Of a DNA stretch of 64,000 nucleotides, positions 8,367 through 16,874 are shown piece after piece. Source of the stretch: Streptomyces sp. NRRL S-646. Its GTDB lineage: Bacteria; Actinomycetota; Actinomycetes; Streptomycetales; Streptomycetaceae. The notes below the pieces were generated by a model. The model saw only the letters and a list, made by a program, of their open reading frames with translations, had not been told where the DNA came from and did not search any database. Each line of letters begins with the position of its first letter. Within the stretch, counting starts at the first letter, position 1. Position numbers and translations under genes: made by a program. Where the stretch lies: positions 434,001 through 498,000 of the forward strand of contig NZ_JODC01000010.1 of NCBI RefSeq assembly GCF_000720765.1. The letters run 5' to 3'.

Positions 8367-9434
8367 CTACGGCTCCACTGCCGCCACCGAGTCCCGCACC
8401 ACCACATGCGTCCCCAGCAGCAGATGCTCGTCCGGAGCGTCCGGGGTGCGGCCCAGGGCGGTACGGACGGCGAGGCGGCCCAGTTCCTCGTACGGGACGT
8501 GCACCGTGGTCAGGGCGGGATGCAGGTCACGGGCGAACGGGATGTCGTCGTAGCCGGCCAGGGAGACATCGCCCGGGACGTCCAGGTCCGCCTCGTGCAG
8601 AGCGGTCAGGGCGCCGGCCGCGACCATGTCGGTGGCGGCGACCACGGCCGTGAACTCCAGCCCGTCCTTGAGGGCTTCGCGCATCAGCCGGTGGCCCGCG
8701 TCACGGGTGAAGTCGCCGTGCAGGAGCAGCGCCGGGTCGGGCTCCAGGCCGCGGGCGCGATGGGCGGCGAGATAGCCGCGCTCCCGCCCCTGAGCCGTGG
8801 TGTGGTCCGGTTTGCCGCCGAGGAACAGAATCCGCCGGTGGCCCTGGGAGAGCACATGGGCGACCAGGGCGTGGGCGCCGCCCTCGTTGTCGTACTCGAT
8901 GACCGTGACGGGCGCGCCGGGCCCGAGCGGCGGCCGTCCGCACAGCACCAGCCGCGACCCCGCCGACGCCAGGGAGTCGGCCATGCGGCGGGTGCGCTCG
9001 CGGTACTCGGCCGTGTCGGCGGCGCCGCCCACCAGGATCACGGAGGCGGCACGCTGGGCCCGCATCATCTCCACGAACTCCAGTTCGTGCTGCACATCCC
9101 CCTCCGTGCTGCACACCAGGCACAGATGGCCGAGCCGGGTCGCCTCGCGCTCCACGCCGTACGCCATGTGTGCGAACGAGGGCCCGGTGATGTCCTCGAG
9201 TACGAAGGCAAGGGTGGGCGTCCCGACCCCGGCGACCGCCTTGGCCCGCGCGTCGGCGACGTAGTCCATCTCCCGCACGGCCCGCATCACGCGCGTGCGG
9301 GTCGCCGAACTCACGGGGTAGACCCCACCGAGCACCCGCGACACGGTCGACGCGGACACCCCGGCCCGGGCCGCCACGTCCCGGATCGTGCTCCGGCTAG
9401 CGTCCTCACTCTTCCTCGTCACCCGACCCCCCAC
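8367..9434 (-). CDS. LacI-family transcriptional regulator
   Basis: 355 residues from GTG 9434. The DNA-binding part TIRDVAARAGVSASTVSRVL is typical LacI. The effector domain shows FVLEDITGPSFAHMAYGVE, LVSLAGYDDIPFARDLHPAL and a final VRDSVAAVEP. A perfect 14-bp palindrome lies 26 bp upstream (9460-9473), suggesting autoregulation. The convergent carboxylesterase may or may not be in its regulon; no such site was noticed in front of it. Confidence 0.9.
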   Translation of the reverse strand: MGGRVTRKSEDASRSTIRDVAARAGVSASTVSRVLGGVYPVSSATRTRVMRAVREMDYVADARAKAVAGVGTPTLAFVLEDITGPSFAHMAYGVEREATRLGHLCLVCSTEGDVQHELEFVEMMRAQRAASVILVGGAADTAEYRERTRRMADSLASAGSRLVLCGRPPLGPGAPVTVIEYDNEGGAHALVAHVLSQGHRRILFLGGKPDHTTAQGRERGYLAAHRARGLEPDPALLLHGDFTRDAGHRLMREALKDGLEFTAVVAATDMVAAGALTALHEADLDVPGDVSLAGYDDIPFARDLHPALTTVHVPYEELGRLAVRTALGRTPDAPDEHLLLGTHVVVRDSVAAVEP

Positions 9435-9459
9435 CCGTAGACAACAGCGGAAACACTAC

Positions 9460-9473
9460 GGCAACCGGTTGCC
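9460..9473. promoter_or_regulatory. Putative operator of the adjacent LacI regulator
   Basis: GGCAACCGGTTGCC is a perfect 14-bp palindrome with a central CG, as in LacI/GalR operators, 26 bp before the regulator start. Confidence 0.65.
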
Positions 9474-9485
9474 ACCGGCGAGGGA

Positions 9486-9595
9486 AAGCGCCCCTTCAGG
9501 GGCGCGGGGCTGTGTCAATATGCGGCTCCGCCGCGTGGGCGCGAACAACCACAACGAAGCTGCAGCCGCAAGACAAGAAAACCCCCACGGCGGGA
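9486..9595. repeat. Streptomyces-type interspersed intergenic repeat with hairpin
   Basis: Starts with a perfect hairpin, GCGCCCCTTCAGGGGCGC (about 9489-9506), followed by GCGGGGCTGTG and CGGCTCCGCCGCGTGGGCGC. This pattern recurs between genes in many Streptomyces genomes, usually near gene ends. The hairpin could terminate the mmuM-like gene that ends at 9607. The repeat assignment is from memory of the consensus. Confidence 0.5.
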
Positions 9596-9606
9596 AGGCG
9601 AACCGC

Positions 9607-10533
9607 TCAGCCCGCGCCGCCGCGCAGCACACCGGCGATCCCCGCAATGGCCTCCGGCCCAACCCTGCAGCACCCGCCGATCAGCCGCGCCCCCGACGCC
9701 CGCCAGCCCGTCACCTGCTCGGAGGTGAACGAGGAGCGCCCCCTCCAGGCACGCGCCTGCGCGTCCCAAGCCTCCCCACTGTTGGGATAGACAACAACCG
9801 GCTTGCCGGTAACGCGCGCCGCGGTCGCAACCGCTCCGTCCACATCCTCCGGCGCGCAGCAGTTGACGCCGACAGCGATCACCTCGTCCACATCGGCGGC
9901 AAGGCCGAAGGCCTCCTCCAGCGGCTGGCCGGCCCGAGTCCGTCCGCCCTCGACGGAGTAGGAGAGCCACGCGGGCACCCCCAGCCCGCGAACCGCCCGC
10001 AGCAGTGCAGCCGCCTCGTCGGAATCCGGCACCGTCTCCAGCGCCAGCACGTCGGGACGTGCAGTGGCCAGCACCTCCAGCCGCGGCCGGTGGAACCGCT
10101 CCAGCTCCTCGACGCTCAGCCCGTACCGCCCCCGGTACTCGGAGCCGTCCGCGAGCATCGCCCCGTACGGGCCGACGGAAGCGGCCACCCACAGCGGCCG
10201 CGCAACCCCCTTCGCCTGCGCCTGCAGCGCCGCCTCACGGGCCAACTCGACGCTCAGGGACAGCAGTTCGGCCGCCCTCTCCCGCCCGATCCCGCGCCCC
10301 GCGAACCCCTCGAACGTGGCCTGGTAGCTCGACGTGATCGCCACGTCCGCACCCGCCTCGTAGTACGCGAGGTGGGCCTCGGTGATCGCCTCTGGCCGCT
10401 CGGCGAGCAGCCGCGCCGACCACAGTTCGTCGCTCAGGTCGTGCCCGGCGGACTCGAGCTGGTTGGACATGCCGCCGTCGAGCACGACGGTTCCGGCGGC
10501 GAGGGCTTCGGCGAGAGTGGTGTTGCTGGTCAT
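9607..10533 (-). CDS. mmuM: Homocysteine S-methyltransferase
   Basis: 308 residues covering the whole homocysteine-binding TIM barrel. It begins LAEALAAGTVVLDGGMSNQL and carries the zinc-binding cysteines in AVGVNCCAPEDV and in the late GGCCRVGPEAI. Enzymes of this type transfer a methyl group from S-methylmethionine (or SAM) to homocysteine, giving methionine in the cytoplasm. It is divergent from an APC-family permease, an arrangement seen with S-methylmethionine permeases, although that permease looks more like a basic amino acid antiporter. Confidence 0.9.
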   Translation of the reverse strand: MTSNTTLAEALAAGTVVLDGGMSNQLESAGHDLSDELWSARLLAERPEAITEAHLAYYEAGADVAITSSYQATFEGFAGRGIGRERAAELLSLSVELAREAALQAQAKGVARPLWVAASVGPYGAMLADGSEYRGRYGLSVEELERFHRPRLEVLATARPDVLALETVPDSDEAAALLRAVRGLGVPAWLSYSVEGGRTRAGQPLEEAFGLAADVDEVIAVGVNCCAPEDVDGAVATAARVTGKPVVVYPNSGEAWDAQARAWRGRSSFTSEQVTGWRASGARLIGGCCRVGPEAIAGIAGVLRGGAG

Positions 10534-10661
10534 GACTTGACGCTAGTCGACGTGCCCGTGAGAGGCCGATTGTGTCCAGTAAATGAACTGGTTGCCCACC
10601 ATGTGGGATGCCGGGTTACGATCACGCCCTTCCCCGTCCCCGCTCCTCCCCTGGAACCGCC

Positions 10662-12062
10662 ATGACCGCGCCCAGCCCCGCCGAGGCCACGGACCCGTCC
10701 GGGCCCACCGAACCCGCGGCGAAGCCGACTCCCCGCCGCACCTTCGGCCTGGCCGCCGCCACCGCGCTCGTGATGGGCAACATCATCGGCGGCGGCATCT
10801 TCGCCCTGCCGGCCGCCGTCGCCCCGTACGGCACGGTGAGTCTGCTGGCGTTCGTCGTGCTGTCGGTCGCCGCGGTGCTGCTCGCCCTGCTCTTCGGGAA
10901 GCTGGCCCGGCGCAGCCCGGTCACCGGCGGGCTGTACGTGTACCCGCGCGACGCGTTCGGCCCGTTCGCCGGGTTCCTGTCGGCCTGGTCGTACTGGACG
11001 ATGTGCTGGGTCAGCATCGCCGCCCTCGCCGTCGCGGTCGTCGGCTACGTCGACGTCCTGATCCCCCTGCACGGCAACCACGCCCTCGAAGCGGTAGTAG
11101 CGCTCGCCGCGCTGTGGCTGCCGGCGGCCGCGAACTTCGCCGGGACCCGCTGGGTCGGTGCGGTCCAGCTGGTGTCGACGATCCTGAAGTTCGTGCCGCT
11201 GCTGCTCGTCTCCACGATCGGGCTCTTCTTCGTCGACGCGGACAACTTCGGCCCGTTCAACGCCTCCGGCGAGAGCACGCCCGGCGCGCTCGCCGCCGCG
11301 GCCGCCCTGCTCCTCTACAGCTTCCTCGGCGTCGAGTCCGCCGCGGTCAGCGCGGGCGAGGTGGAGAACCCGGAGCGCAACGTCGGCCGCGCGAGCGTCC
11401 TCGGCACCCTGGGCTCCGCCCTCGTCTACCTCCTCGGCACGGTCGCCGTCTTCGGTCTCGTCCCGCACGACAAGCTGGTGAACTCCGGTGCCCCCTTCGC
11501 CGACGCCGTGAACGCGGTCACCGGTGGCTCCTGGGGCGGCACGGCCATCGCCCTGGTCGCCGTCGCCTCGATCACCGGTTGCCTCAACGGCTGGATCCTG
11601 ATGGCCGCGCAGATGCCGTACGCCGCCGCGCGCGACGGCCTCTTCCCGGCACCGTTCGCCAAGGTCGGCAAGGGCGGGGTGCCCGGCTTCGGGGTCTGGG
11701 CCGTCACCGTCCTCGGCACGCTCCTGATCGCCCTGAACTACACGGCGGGCCCCGACACCACCTTCCGCGTCCTCGTCCTGATCACGACCTTCACCGGCTG
11801 CGTGCCCTACCTTCTGTCCGCCGCAGCGCAGCTGTACTGGCTGGCCCAGGGCACCCGCGAGCTCGTCCGCCCGGCCGGACTCGCCCGCGACCTGATCGTC
11901 GCCGCCCTGTCCTTCGCGTTCTCGTTCTGGCTGATCGCGGGCGCCGGTTACGCGGCCGTATACCAGGGCGTGCTGTTCCTGTTCGCGGGGATTCCGGTGT
12001 ACGTGTGGCTACAGGGGCGGAAGCGGGAACCGGCGGGGGAGACGTCCGCGCTGTCCGTGTGA
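10662..12062 (+). CDS. APC-superfamily amino acid/polyamine antiporter (AdiC-like)
   Basis: 466 residues from ATG 10662; an upstream in-frame GTG is less likely. The first membrane helix has MGNIIGGGIFALPAAVAPYG, the substrate-binding GxG helix of APC transporters. Others include LYSFLGVESAAVSAGEVENP, GCLNGWILMAAQMPYAAARD and LITTFTGCVPYLL, closest in pattern to arginine/agmatine-type antiporters. About 12 helices. It is divergently transcribed from the homocysteine S-methyltransferase, so S-methylmethionine uptake is possible but not shown. It ends 16 bp before the convergent surface-protein gene. Confidence 0.85.
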   Translation: MTAPSPAEATDPSGPTEPAAKPTPRRTFGLAAATALVMGNIIGGGIFALPAAVAPYGTVSLLAFVVLSVAAVLLALLFGKLARRSPVTGGLYVYPRDAFGPFAGFLSAWSYWTMCWVSIAALAVAVVGYVDVLIPLHGNHALEAVVALAALWLPAAANFAGTRWVGAVQLVSTILKFVPLLLVSTIGLFFVDADNFGPFNASGESTPGALAAAAALLLYSFLGVESAAVSAGEVENPERNVGRASVLGTLGSALVYLLGTVAVFGLVPHDKLVNSGAPFADAVNAVTGGSWGGTAIALVAVASITGCLNGWILMAAQMPYAAARDGLFPAPFAKVGKGGVPGFGVWAVTVLGTLLIALNYTAGPDTTFRVLVLITTFTGCVPYLLSAAAQLYWLAQGTRELVRPAGLARDLIVAALSFAFSFWLIAGAGYAAVYQGVLFLFAGIPVYVWLQGRKREPAGETSALSV

Positions 12063-12078
12063 GGCGGTGAAGCGGCGG

Positions 12079-14181
12079 CTAACCGTGCGCCGCATGCCGT
12101 CCACCCCTCCGCTGCCCACCCCGCCCGCGCTTGACCGCGGGCACCACGAGCCCGGCGAGCAGCCCCGCCGCGAGCACGTACGGCCACCAACCGAGGCCGC
12201 TGCTCGCGCTGTTCGCGGTGCCGGCTGCCGCCGCCCCGGACGATGCCCTGTCCGGGTGGGCGGCGGCCGGGGAGGGGCTCCCGTGGGTCGCGGTCAGGGT
12301 GACGTCATTGCCGTCGCCGCCGCGGTAACTGATCCGGTACGTGATGTCGGCCAGCTTCAGCCGTGTGCCGTCCTTCAGCCCCCTGAAGGCACCGGTGGTC
12401 TTCGACTTCCCCGAGTGCTCGATGACGGTGATCGCACGGGAGGGCTTCGCTCCGGCGGCCGACAGGTCGAGGTCTCCGGCCAGTCGGACCGACGATCCCT
12501 TCACCTTCAACGGCTCGGCGCCCAGGACGAGTTCGCCCTTCGCGCTCTGCGTGTAGCTCCCGGAGACCGTGACCCCGCCCGCCACGACACCGTCGTTGGT
12601 CACCGCCCCCTTCACGGTGCCCTTGCCGGTGAGCGTGGTCGCCACGCGCAGTCCGGACGGCCCGGGGTCGAGCCGCGAGCCCGTCGAGCCGAGTCTGATC
12701 GTCTTGCTGCGGGCGAGGGTTGCGCCGGAGTGCAGCGCCAGGGTGCCCTTCTTGACCGTCGTCGTGCCGGTGTACGTCACCCCGCTTCCCGTCAGAGTCG
12801 CCGTGGCGGGCCCGGTCTGCGTCAGCGACCCGCTGCTGCTGATCCGGGACAGGGCCAGGGCCTTGCCCGTGTTGTTGAGCACCAGCGAGCCGTTGTCGAC
12901 CACCTTGTAGAGGTCACCCTTGGTGTAGAGCCCGCCGTCCCCGCCCCGCTTGCCGCTGCCCAGTCGCAGTACCGCGCCCTTCTCGACCGTCGTCGAGCCG
13001 TTGTAGTACTGGACGGCGGCGAAGGTCACGTCGTTGCCCTTCGTCCCCTTGATGACGATGTCCCCGGCGCCGGGCGCGGCGAGCGTGTCGTGGAACCTGC
13101 CGCCGCCGATGGGGGCGCCCAGCGTCACCGGCCCGTCGTAGTCGAAGGTGAGCAGCGAACGGGAGCGTGCCGCGAGCAGGTTGATGTAAACGGTCTCTGC
13201 CGTGCCCGGCATGAAGATCTTGTCGGTCGTGCCGTTGCCCCACTGGACGTTCGCGCCCTTGATGTTGGTGCCGCGCTTGTTGACGTTCTTGTGCGCGGGC
13301 GTCCAGTTCAGGGACGGGTCGCTGAGTGAGGGGTTGGTGTCGCCGCCCTGGTTCGACCAGCTGTACTGGCCGGTCAGGACCACCTTGCTGCCCGGCCGGG
13401 ACTGGATGTTGATGTCACTGCCGTACTCGCGCTGGTAGAAGTCCATGCCCATGGTCACGGTCTGGCCCAGCGGGGTGTCGACCGTGTACGTGCCCTGGTT
13501 GAGGATCTTGCGCACGTTCGGCAGCGATGTGGCGTACTCCGGGCGTCCGGCGTTCATCTGCGTGCCGTTGTCGATCACTCCGGAGAAGGTGTGGGTGCCC
13601 GACAGGTCCCAGGTGCCCCAGAGGAAGCGGGGCTGCGTGATCAGGCCCGAGCCGCTGATCGTGCCCAGGTTGTAGGCGCTCGTCAGCGACAGCCGTAGCG
13701 TGCCGTCGACCCGGATGTTGTCCTGGTTGAGCCGGAACGCCGGGGTGTTGTACGGGAAGTGCCCGATCAGCCCGGTCGTCCCGCCGGTGCCGTACTGCAG
13801 GGTCGCGCCCCGCTCGACGGTGATCGCGGGCGGGTCGGCGTCGGCCGTGGTGACGTACGGGTGGTTGCCGCCCTGCGTCTTCACCACCTGCCGCTGACGG
13901 GACCTGGGGAGCGTGAAGTCGCTGTCCTTGGTGAGGACCAGCGTCCCGCCGCCGCGCACGGTGAGCGCGCCCTCGCCGCGGAACACTCCGTCGTACGTCG
14001 TCGTCCCGGACGGCACGGTGACCACGGTGTCGCCGGTGAGCGTCACGTCCCGGTCGGCGAGCACATCGGCGGTGACGTCACGGGGACCGGCGGCCGCGGC
14101 GGGGGGAGCGGTGGAGAGCAGGGCGGCGACCGCCGCGAGGGCTCCGGCGACGGCTGCTGTCTGGTGGGTATGGCTGCGCAC
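12079..14181 (-). CDS. Secreted, membrane-anchored beta-solenoid repeat surface protein
   Basis: 700 residues. A signal peptide (AAVAGALAAVAALLSTAPPAAAA) is followed by a long Gly/Thr/Val-rich region. This has autotransporter-type repeat blocks: ALTVRGGGTLVLTKDSDFTL, NGSTTVEKGAVLRLG, LTGSGVTYTGTTTVKKGTLA and KGTVKGAVTNDGVVAGGVT. The tail (about 650-700) is a linker, a hydrophobic helix (YVLAAGLLAGLVVPAV) and basic residues, so the repeats should face outside the membrane. No enzyme motif is recognised. Starts with GTG and has no strong ribosome site. It is divergent from the GH43 genes and shares their operator region, so a role in binding plant polysaccharide is a reasonable guess. Confidence 0.75.
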   Translation of the reverse strand: MRSHTHQTAAVAGALAAVAALLSTAPPAAAAGPRDVTADVLADRDVTLTGDTVVTVPSGTTTYDGVFRGEGALTVRGGGTLVLTKDSDFTLPRSRQRQVVKTQGGNHPYVTTADADPPAITVERGATLQYGTGGTTGLIGHFPYNTPAFRLNQDNIRVDGTLRLSLTSAYNLGTISGSGLITQPRFLWGTWDLSGTHTFSGVIDNGTQMNAGRPEYATSLPNVRKILNQGTYTVDTPLGQTVTMGMDFYQREYGSDINIQSRPGSKVVLTGQYSWSNQGGDTNPSLSDPSLNWTPAHKNVNKRGTNIKGANVQWGNGTTDKIFMPGTAETVYINLLAARSRSLLTFDYDGPVTLGAPIGGGRFHDTLAAPGAGDIVIKGTKGNDVTFAAVQYYNGSTTVEKGAVLRLGSGKRGGDGGLYTKGDLYKVVDNGSLVLNNTGKALALSRISSSGSLTQTGPATATLTGSGVTYTGTTTVKKGTLALHSGATLARSKTIRLGSTGSRLDPGPSGLRVATTLTGKGTVKGAVTNDGVVAGGVTVSGSYTQSAKGELVLGAEPLKVKGSSVRLAGDLDLSAAGAKPSRAITVIEHSGKSKTTGAFRGLKDGTRLKLADITYRISYRGGDGNDVTLTATHGSPSPAAAHPDRASSGAAAAGTANSASSGLGWWPYVLAAGLLAGLVVPAVKRGRGGQRRGGRHAAHG

Positions 14182-14244
14182 GTCGGAGGAGACGGCTGCG
14201 GAGGGCTGCGGATAACAGAAAATCCGCGGTGCGGCGGAAATGGC

Positions 14245-14254
14245 GAAAGCGCTC
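14245..14254. promoter_or_regulatory. Putative AAGCGCT operator between surface-protein and GH43 genes
   Basis: GAAAGCGCTC lies in the divergent intergenic region (14182-14369). It matches the sites at 18682-18691 and, less well, 6028-6035. A shared LacI-type repressor is inferred. Confidence 0.45.
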
Positions 14255-14369
14255 TCTGTCAGTCGCGTCAGACCCGTTGACCTCCTCGTTCCACACCCTT
14301 ACCTTTTCGGCGTTCGTAATGACAGATGGTGTTCGCTACCTCGAACGTCCCCCGTCGAGAGGCAGCCGC

Positions 14370-15458
14370 ATGAGCCGCAACAACGACCTGCCCCAACTCC
14401 CCAGCCGTCGCCTGATGCTGAAGGGAGCCGCCCTCGCCGCGGGCGCCCTGGCGGCCACCCCCGCCGTGGCCACCGCCGCGCCGACCCCGAAGGCGGCCCC
14501 GTTCGTGAACCCCCTCGTCCGTCAGCGTGCCGACCCCTACATCCACCGCCACGCCGACGGCCACTACTACTTCACGGCCACCGTCCCCGAGTACGACCGC
14601 ATCGTCCTGCGCCGCTCCCGCACCCTGAACGGGCTTGCGACCGCCGCCGAGTCCGTGATCTGGACCAAGCACGCCACGGGTGTGATGGGCGCGCACATCT
14701 GGGCGCCGGAGATCCACCGCATCGGCGGCAAGTGGTACATCTACTTCGCCTCCGCGCCCGCCGAGAGCATCTGGGACATCCGCATCTGGGTCCTGGAGAA
14801 CGCCAACGCCGATCCCTTCAGGGGAACCTGGGTGGAGAAGGGCCAGGTGAAGACCGCCTGGGAGACCTTCTCCCTGGACGCCACCACCTTCAGCCACCGC
14901 GGCACCCGCTATCTCGTCTGGGCCCAGCACGAGCCCGGCATGGACAACAACACCGCTCTCTGGCTGTCGAAGATGGCGAACCCATGGACCCTGACGGGTC
15001 CTCAAGTGCGGCTCTCGACCCCGGAGTTCGACTGGGAGACGGTCGGCTACAAGGTCAACGAGGGCCCCGCGGTCCTCGCCCGCAACGGCCGCCTCTTCCT
15101 CTCCTACTCGGCCAGCGCCACCGACTACCACTACTGCATGGGCCTGCTGACCGTCGACGCGAACGCCGACCTGATGGACCCCGCCAACTGGTCCAAGTCG
15201 CCGACCCCGGTCTTCACCAGCAACGACTCCACCAAGCAGTACGGCCCCGGCCACAACTGCTTCACGGTCGCCGAGGACGGCCGCAGTGACGTCCTCGTCT
15301 ACCACGCCCGCCAGTACAAGGAGATCACCGGCGACCCCCTGAACGACCCCAACCGCCACACCCGGATCCAGAAGCTGGGCTGGAACCCGGACGGCACCCC
15401 CCACTTCGGCATCCCCGTGGCCGACACGGTCGCCGGCTCCGCGAAAGAGAGTGCGTGA
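14370..15458 (+). CDS. Secreted GH43 glycosidase (likely alpha-L-arabinofuranosidase/xylosidase type)
   Basis: 362 residues from ATG 14370. The N-terminus is Tat-like, with SRRLMLKGAALAAGALAAT, then AATPAVATAAPTPKAAPF. The five-bladed GH43 propeller follows, with the catalytic base Asp55 in QRADPYI, the pKa-modulating Asp170 in FSLDATTF and the acid Glu231 in VNEGPAV, all as expected. Typical side-chain cleavers of this group release arabinose from arabinan or arabinogalactan. It is the first gene of a two-gene unit; the next GH43 starts 1 bp after its stop. Probably exported folded by Tat. Exact specificity is not deducible. Confidence 0.9.
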   Translation: MSRNNDLPQLPSRRLMLKGAALAAGALAATPAVATAAPTPKAAPFVNPLVRQRADPYIHRHADGHYYFTATVPEYDRIVLRRSRTLNGLATAAESVIWTKHATGVMGAHIWAPEIHRIGGKWYIYFASAPAESIWDIRIWVLENANADPFRGTWVEKGQVKTAWETFSLDATTFSHRGTRYLVWAQHEPGMDNNTALWLSKMANPWTLTGPQVRLSTPEFDWETVGYKVNEGPAVLARNGRLFLSYSASATDYHYCMGLLTVDANADLMDPANWSKSPTPVFTSNDSTKQYGPGHNCFTVAEDGRSDVLVYHARQYKEITGDPLNDPNRHTRIQKLGWNPDGTPHFGIPVADTVAGSAKESA

Positions 15459-15459
15459 G

Positions 15460-16872
15460 ATGAGACGTGCGTACGCGGTACTGCTCGCCCTCTGCCTGGG
15501 CCTGTTCGGCGCCCTCGCGACCGCCGGCCCGGCGCTGGCCGCCGCCCAGACCGTCCCCAACGGCGTCCAGTTCACGGACACTTCGGGCAACGCCGTCCAC
15601 GCCCACGGCGGCGGCGTCATCAAGGTCGGCTCGTACTACTACTGGTTCGGCGAGGACCGGAACAGCGACAACACCTTCAAGTACGTGGACGCCTACCGCT
15701 CCACCGACCTGAAGAACTGGGAGTTCACGAACCACGTCCTGACCCAGTCGTCCGCCTCCGAGCTGGGCACCGCCTACATCGAGCGCCCGAAAGTCATCTA
15801 CAACGCCTCCACCGGCAAGTTCGTGATGTGGATGCACAAGGAGAACGGCGTCGACTACAGCCAGGCCCGCGCGGCCGTCGCCGTCTCCGACACCGTCGAC
15901 GGGAACTACACCTACCAGGGAAGCTTCCAGCCGCTCGGGCAGTACATGTCCCGGGACATCACGACCTTCGTCGACACCGACGGAACCGCTTACATGGTCT
16001 CGGCCGCCAACGAGAACTACGACCTGCACATCTACAAGCTCACCGCCGACTACACCGGCATCGCCGGTCTGGTCGCCAACCCGTGGCCGGGCGGCCACCG
16101 CGAGGCCCCGGCCCTCTTCAAGCGCAACGGCGTCTACTTCATGCTGACTTCGGCCGCCACCGGCTGGAACCCCAACCAGCAGCAGTACGCCACCGCGACC
16201 AGCCTCTCCGGCCCGTGGACCTCGATGACGAACGTCGGCGACTCCACCGCCTACGGCTCGCAGACCGCGTACGTCCTGCCCGTCCAGGGCACTTCGGGCA
16301 CCTCGTACCTCTACATGGGCGACCGCTGGGGCAACTCCTTCGGCGGTACGGTCAACGACTCCCGGTACGTCTGGCTGCCGCTGACCTTCCCGAGCTCCAC
16401 CTCGATGTCCATGTCCTGGTCCCCGGAGGTCACCGTCGACACGGCCGCCGGGACCGTCACCGGCACCAGCGCCACGTACAACACGCTGATCGCGCGGCAC
16501 AGCAGCAAGTGCGCCGACGTGACCAGCCAGTCGCTGTGGCAGGGTGCCCAGATCAAGCAGTACGACTGCAACGGCGGCACCAACCAGAAGTACTGGTTCA
16601 AGTCCCTGGGCAGCGGCTACTACCAGCTGGTGGTCAGGAACAGCTCCCTGTGCGTGCAGGAGAACGCGAGCACGGTCACCCAGGAGAACTGCAGCAGCGC
16701 GGCCACCACCCAGCAGTGGTCGCTGACCACCTCGGGCTCCTACGTCAACGTCAAGTCCCGCGCGAGCGGCGAGTGCCTGGACGTGTCCGGCGCGTCCACC
16801 GCCAACTCCGCCGCGATCATCACGTACACCTGCAATGGCGGTACCAACCAGCAGTGGACGCGCGGGACCTGA
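15460..16872 (+). CDS. GH43 exo-beta-1,3-galactanase-like enzyme with C-terminal ricin-B (CBM13) domain
   Basis: 470 residues. ATG 15460 follows the previous stop by one base, suggesting translational coupling. A Sec signal (AVLLALCLGLFGALATAGPA, cleavage after ALA) is followed by a GH43 domain (about 32-340) with NAVHAHGGGVIKVGSYYYWF and YRSTDLKNWEFTNHVL. This arrangement is known from exo-beta-1,3-galactanases that digest type II arabinogalactan. The C-terminal domain (about 345-470) is a ricin-type trefoil with QxW-like repeats (TNQKYW, TTQQW, TNQQW) and paired cysteines. Together with the upstream GH43 it suggests arabinogalactan degradation outside the cell. Confidence 0.88.
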   Translation: MRRAYAVLLALCLGLFGALATAGPALAAAQTVPNGVQFTDTSGNAVHAHGGGVIKVGSYYYWFGEDRNSDNTFKYVDAYRSTDLKNWEFTNHVLTQSSASELGTAYIERPKVIYNASTGKFVMWMHKENGVDYSQARAAVAVSDTVDGNYTYQGSFQPLGQYMSRDITTFVDTDGTAYMVSAANENYDLHIYKLTADYTGIAGLVANPWPGGHREAPALFKRNGVYFMLTSAATGWNPNQQQYATATSLSGPWTSMTNVGDSTAYGSQTAYVLPVQGTSGTSYLYMGDRWGNSFGGTVNDSRYVWLPLTFPSSTSMSMSWSPEVTVDTAAGTVTGTSATYNTLIARHSSKCADVTSQSLWQGAQIKQYDCNGGTNQKYWFKSLGSGYYQLVVRNSSLCVQENASTVTQENCSSAATTQQWSLTTSGSYVNVKSRASGECLDVSGASTANSAAIITYTCNGGTNQQWTRGT

Positions 16873-16874
16873 CG

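Noticed and set aside
9486..9595. Considered as a riboswitch leader for the homocysteine S-methyltransferase
   Set aside because: It lies at the 3' end of that gene, not in front of it, and looks like the common Streptomyces intergenic repeat.
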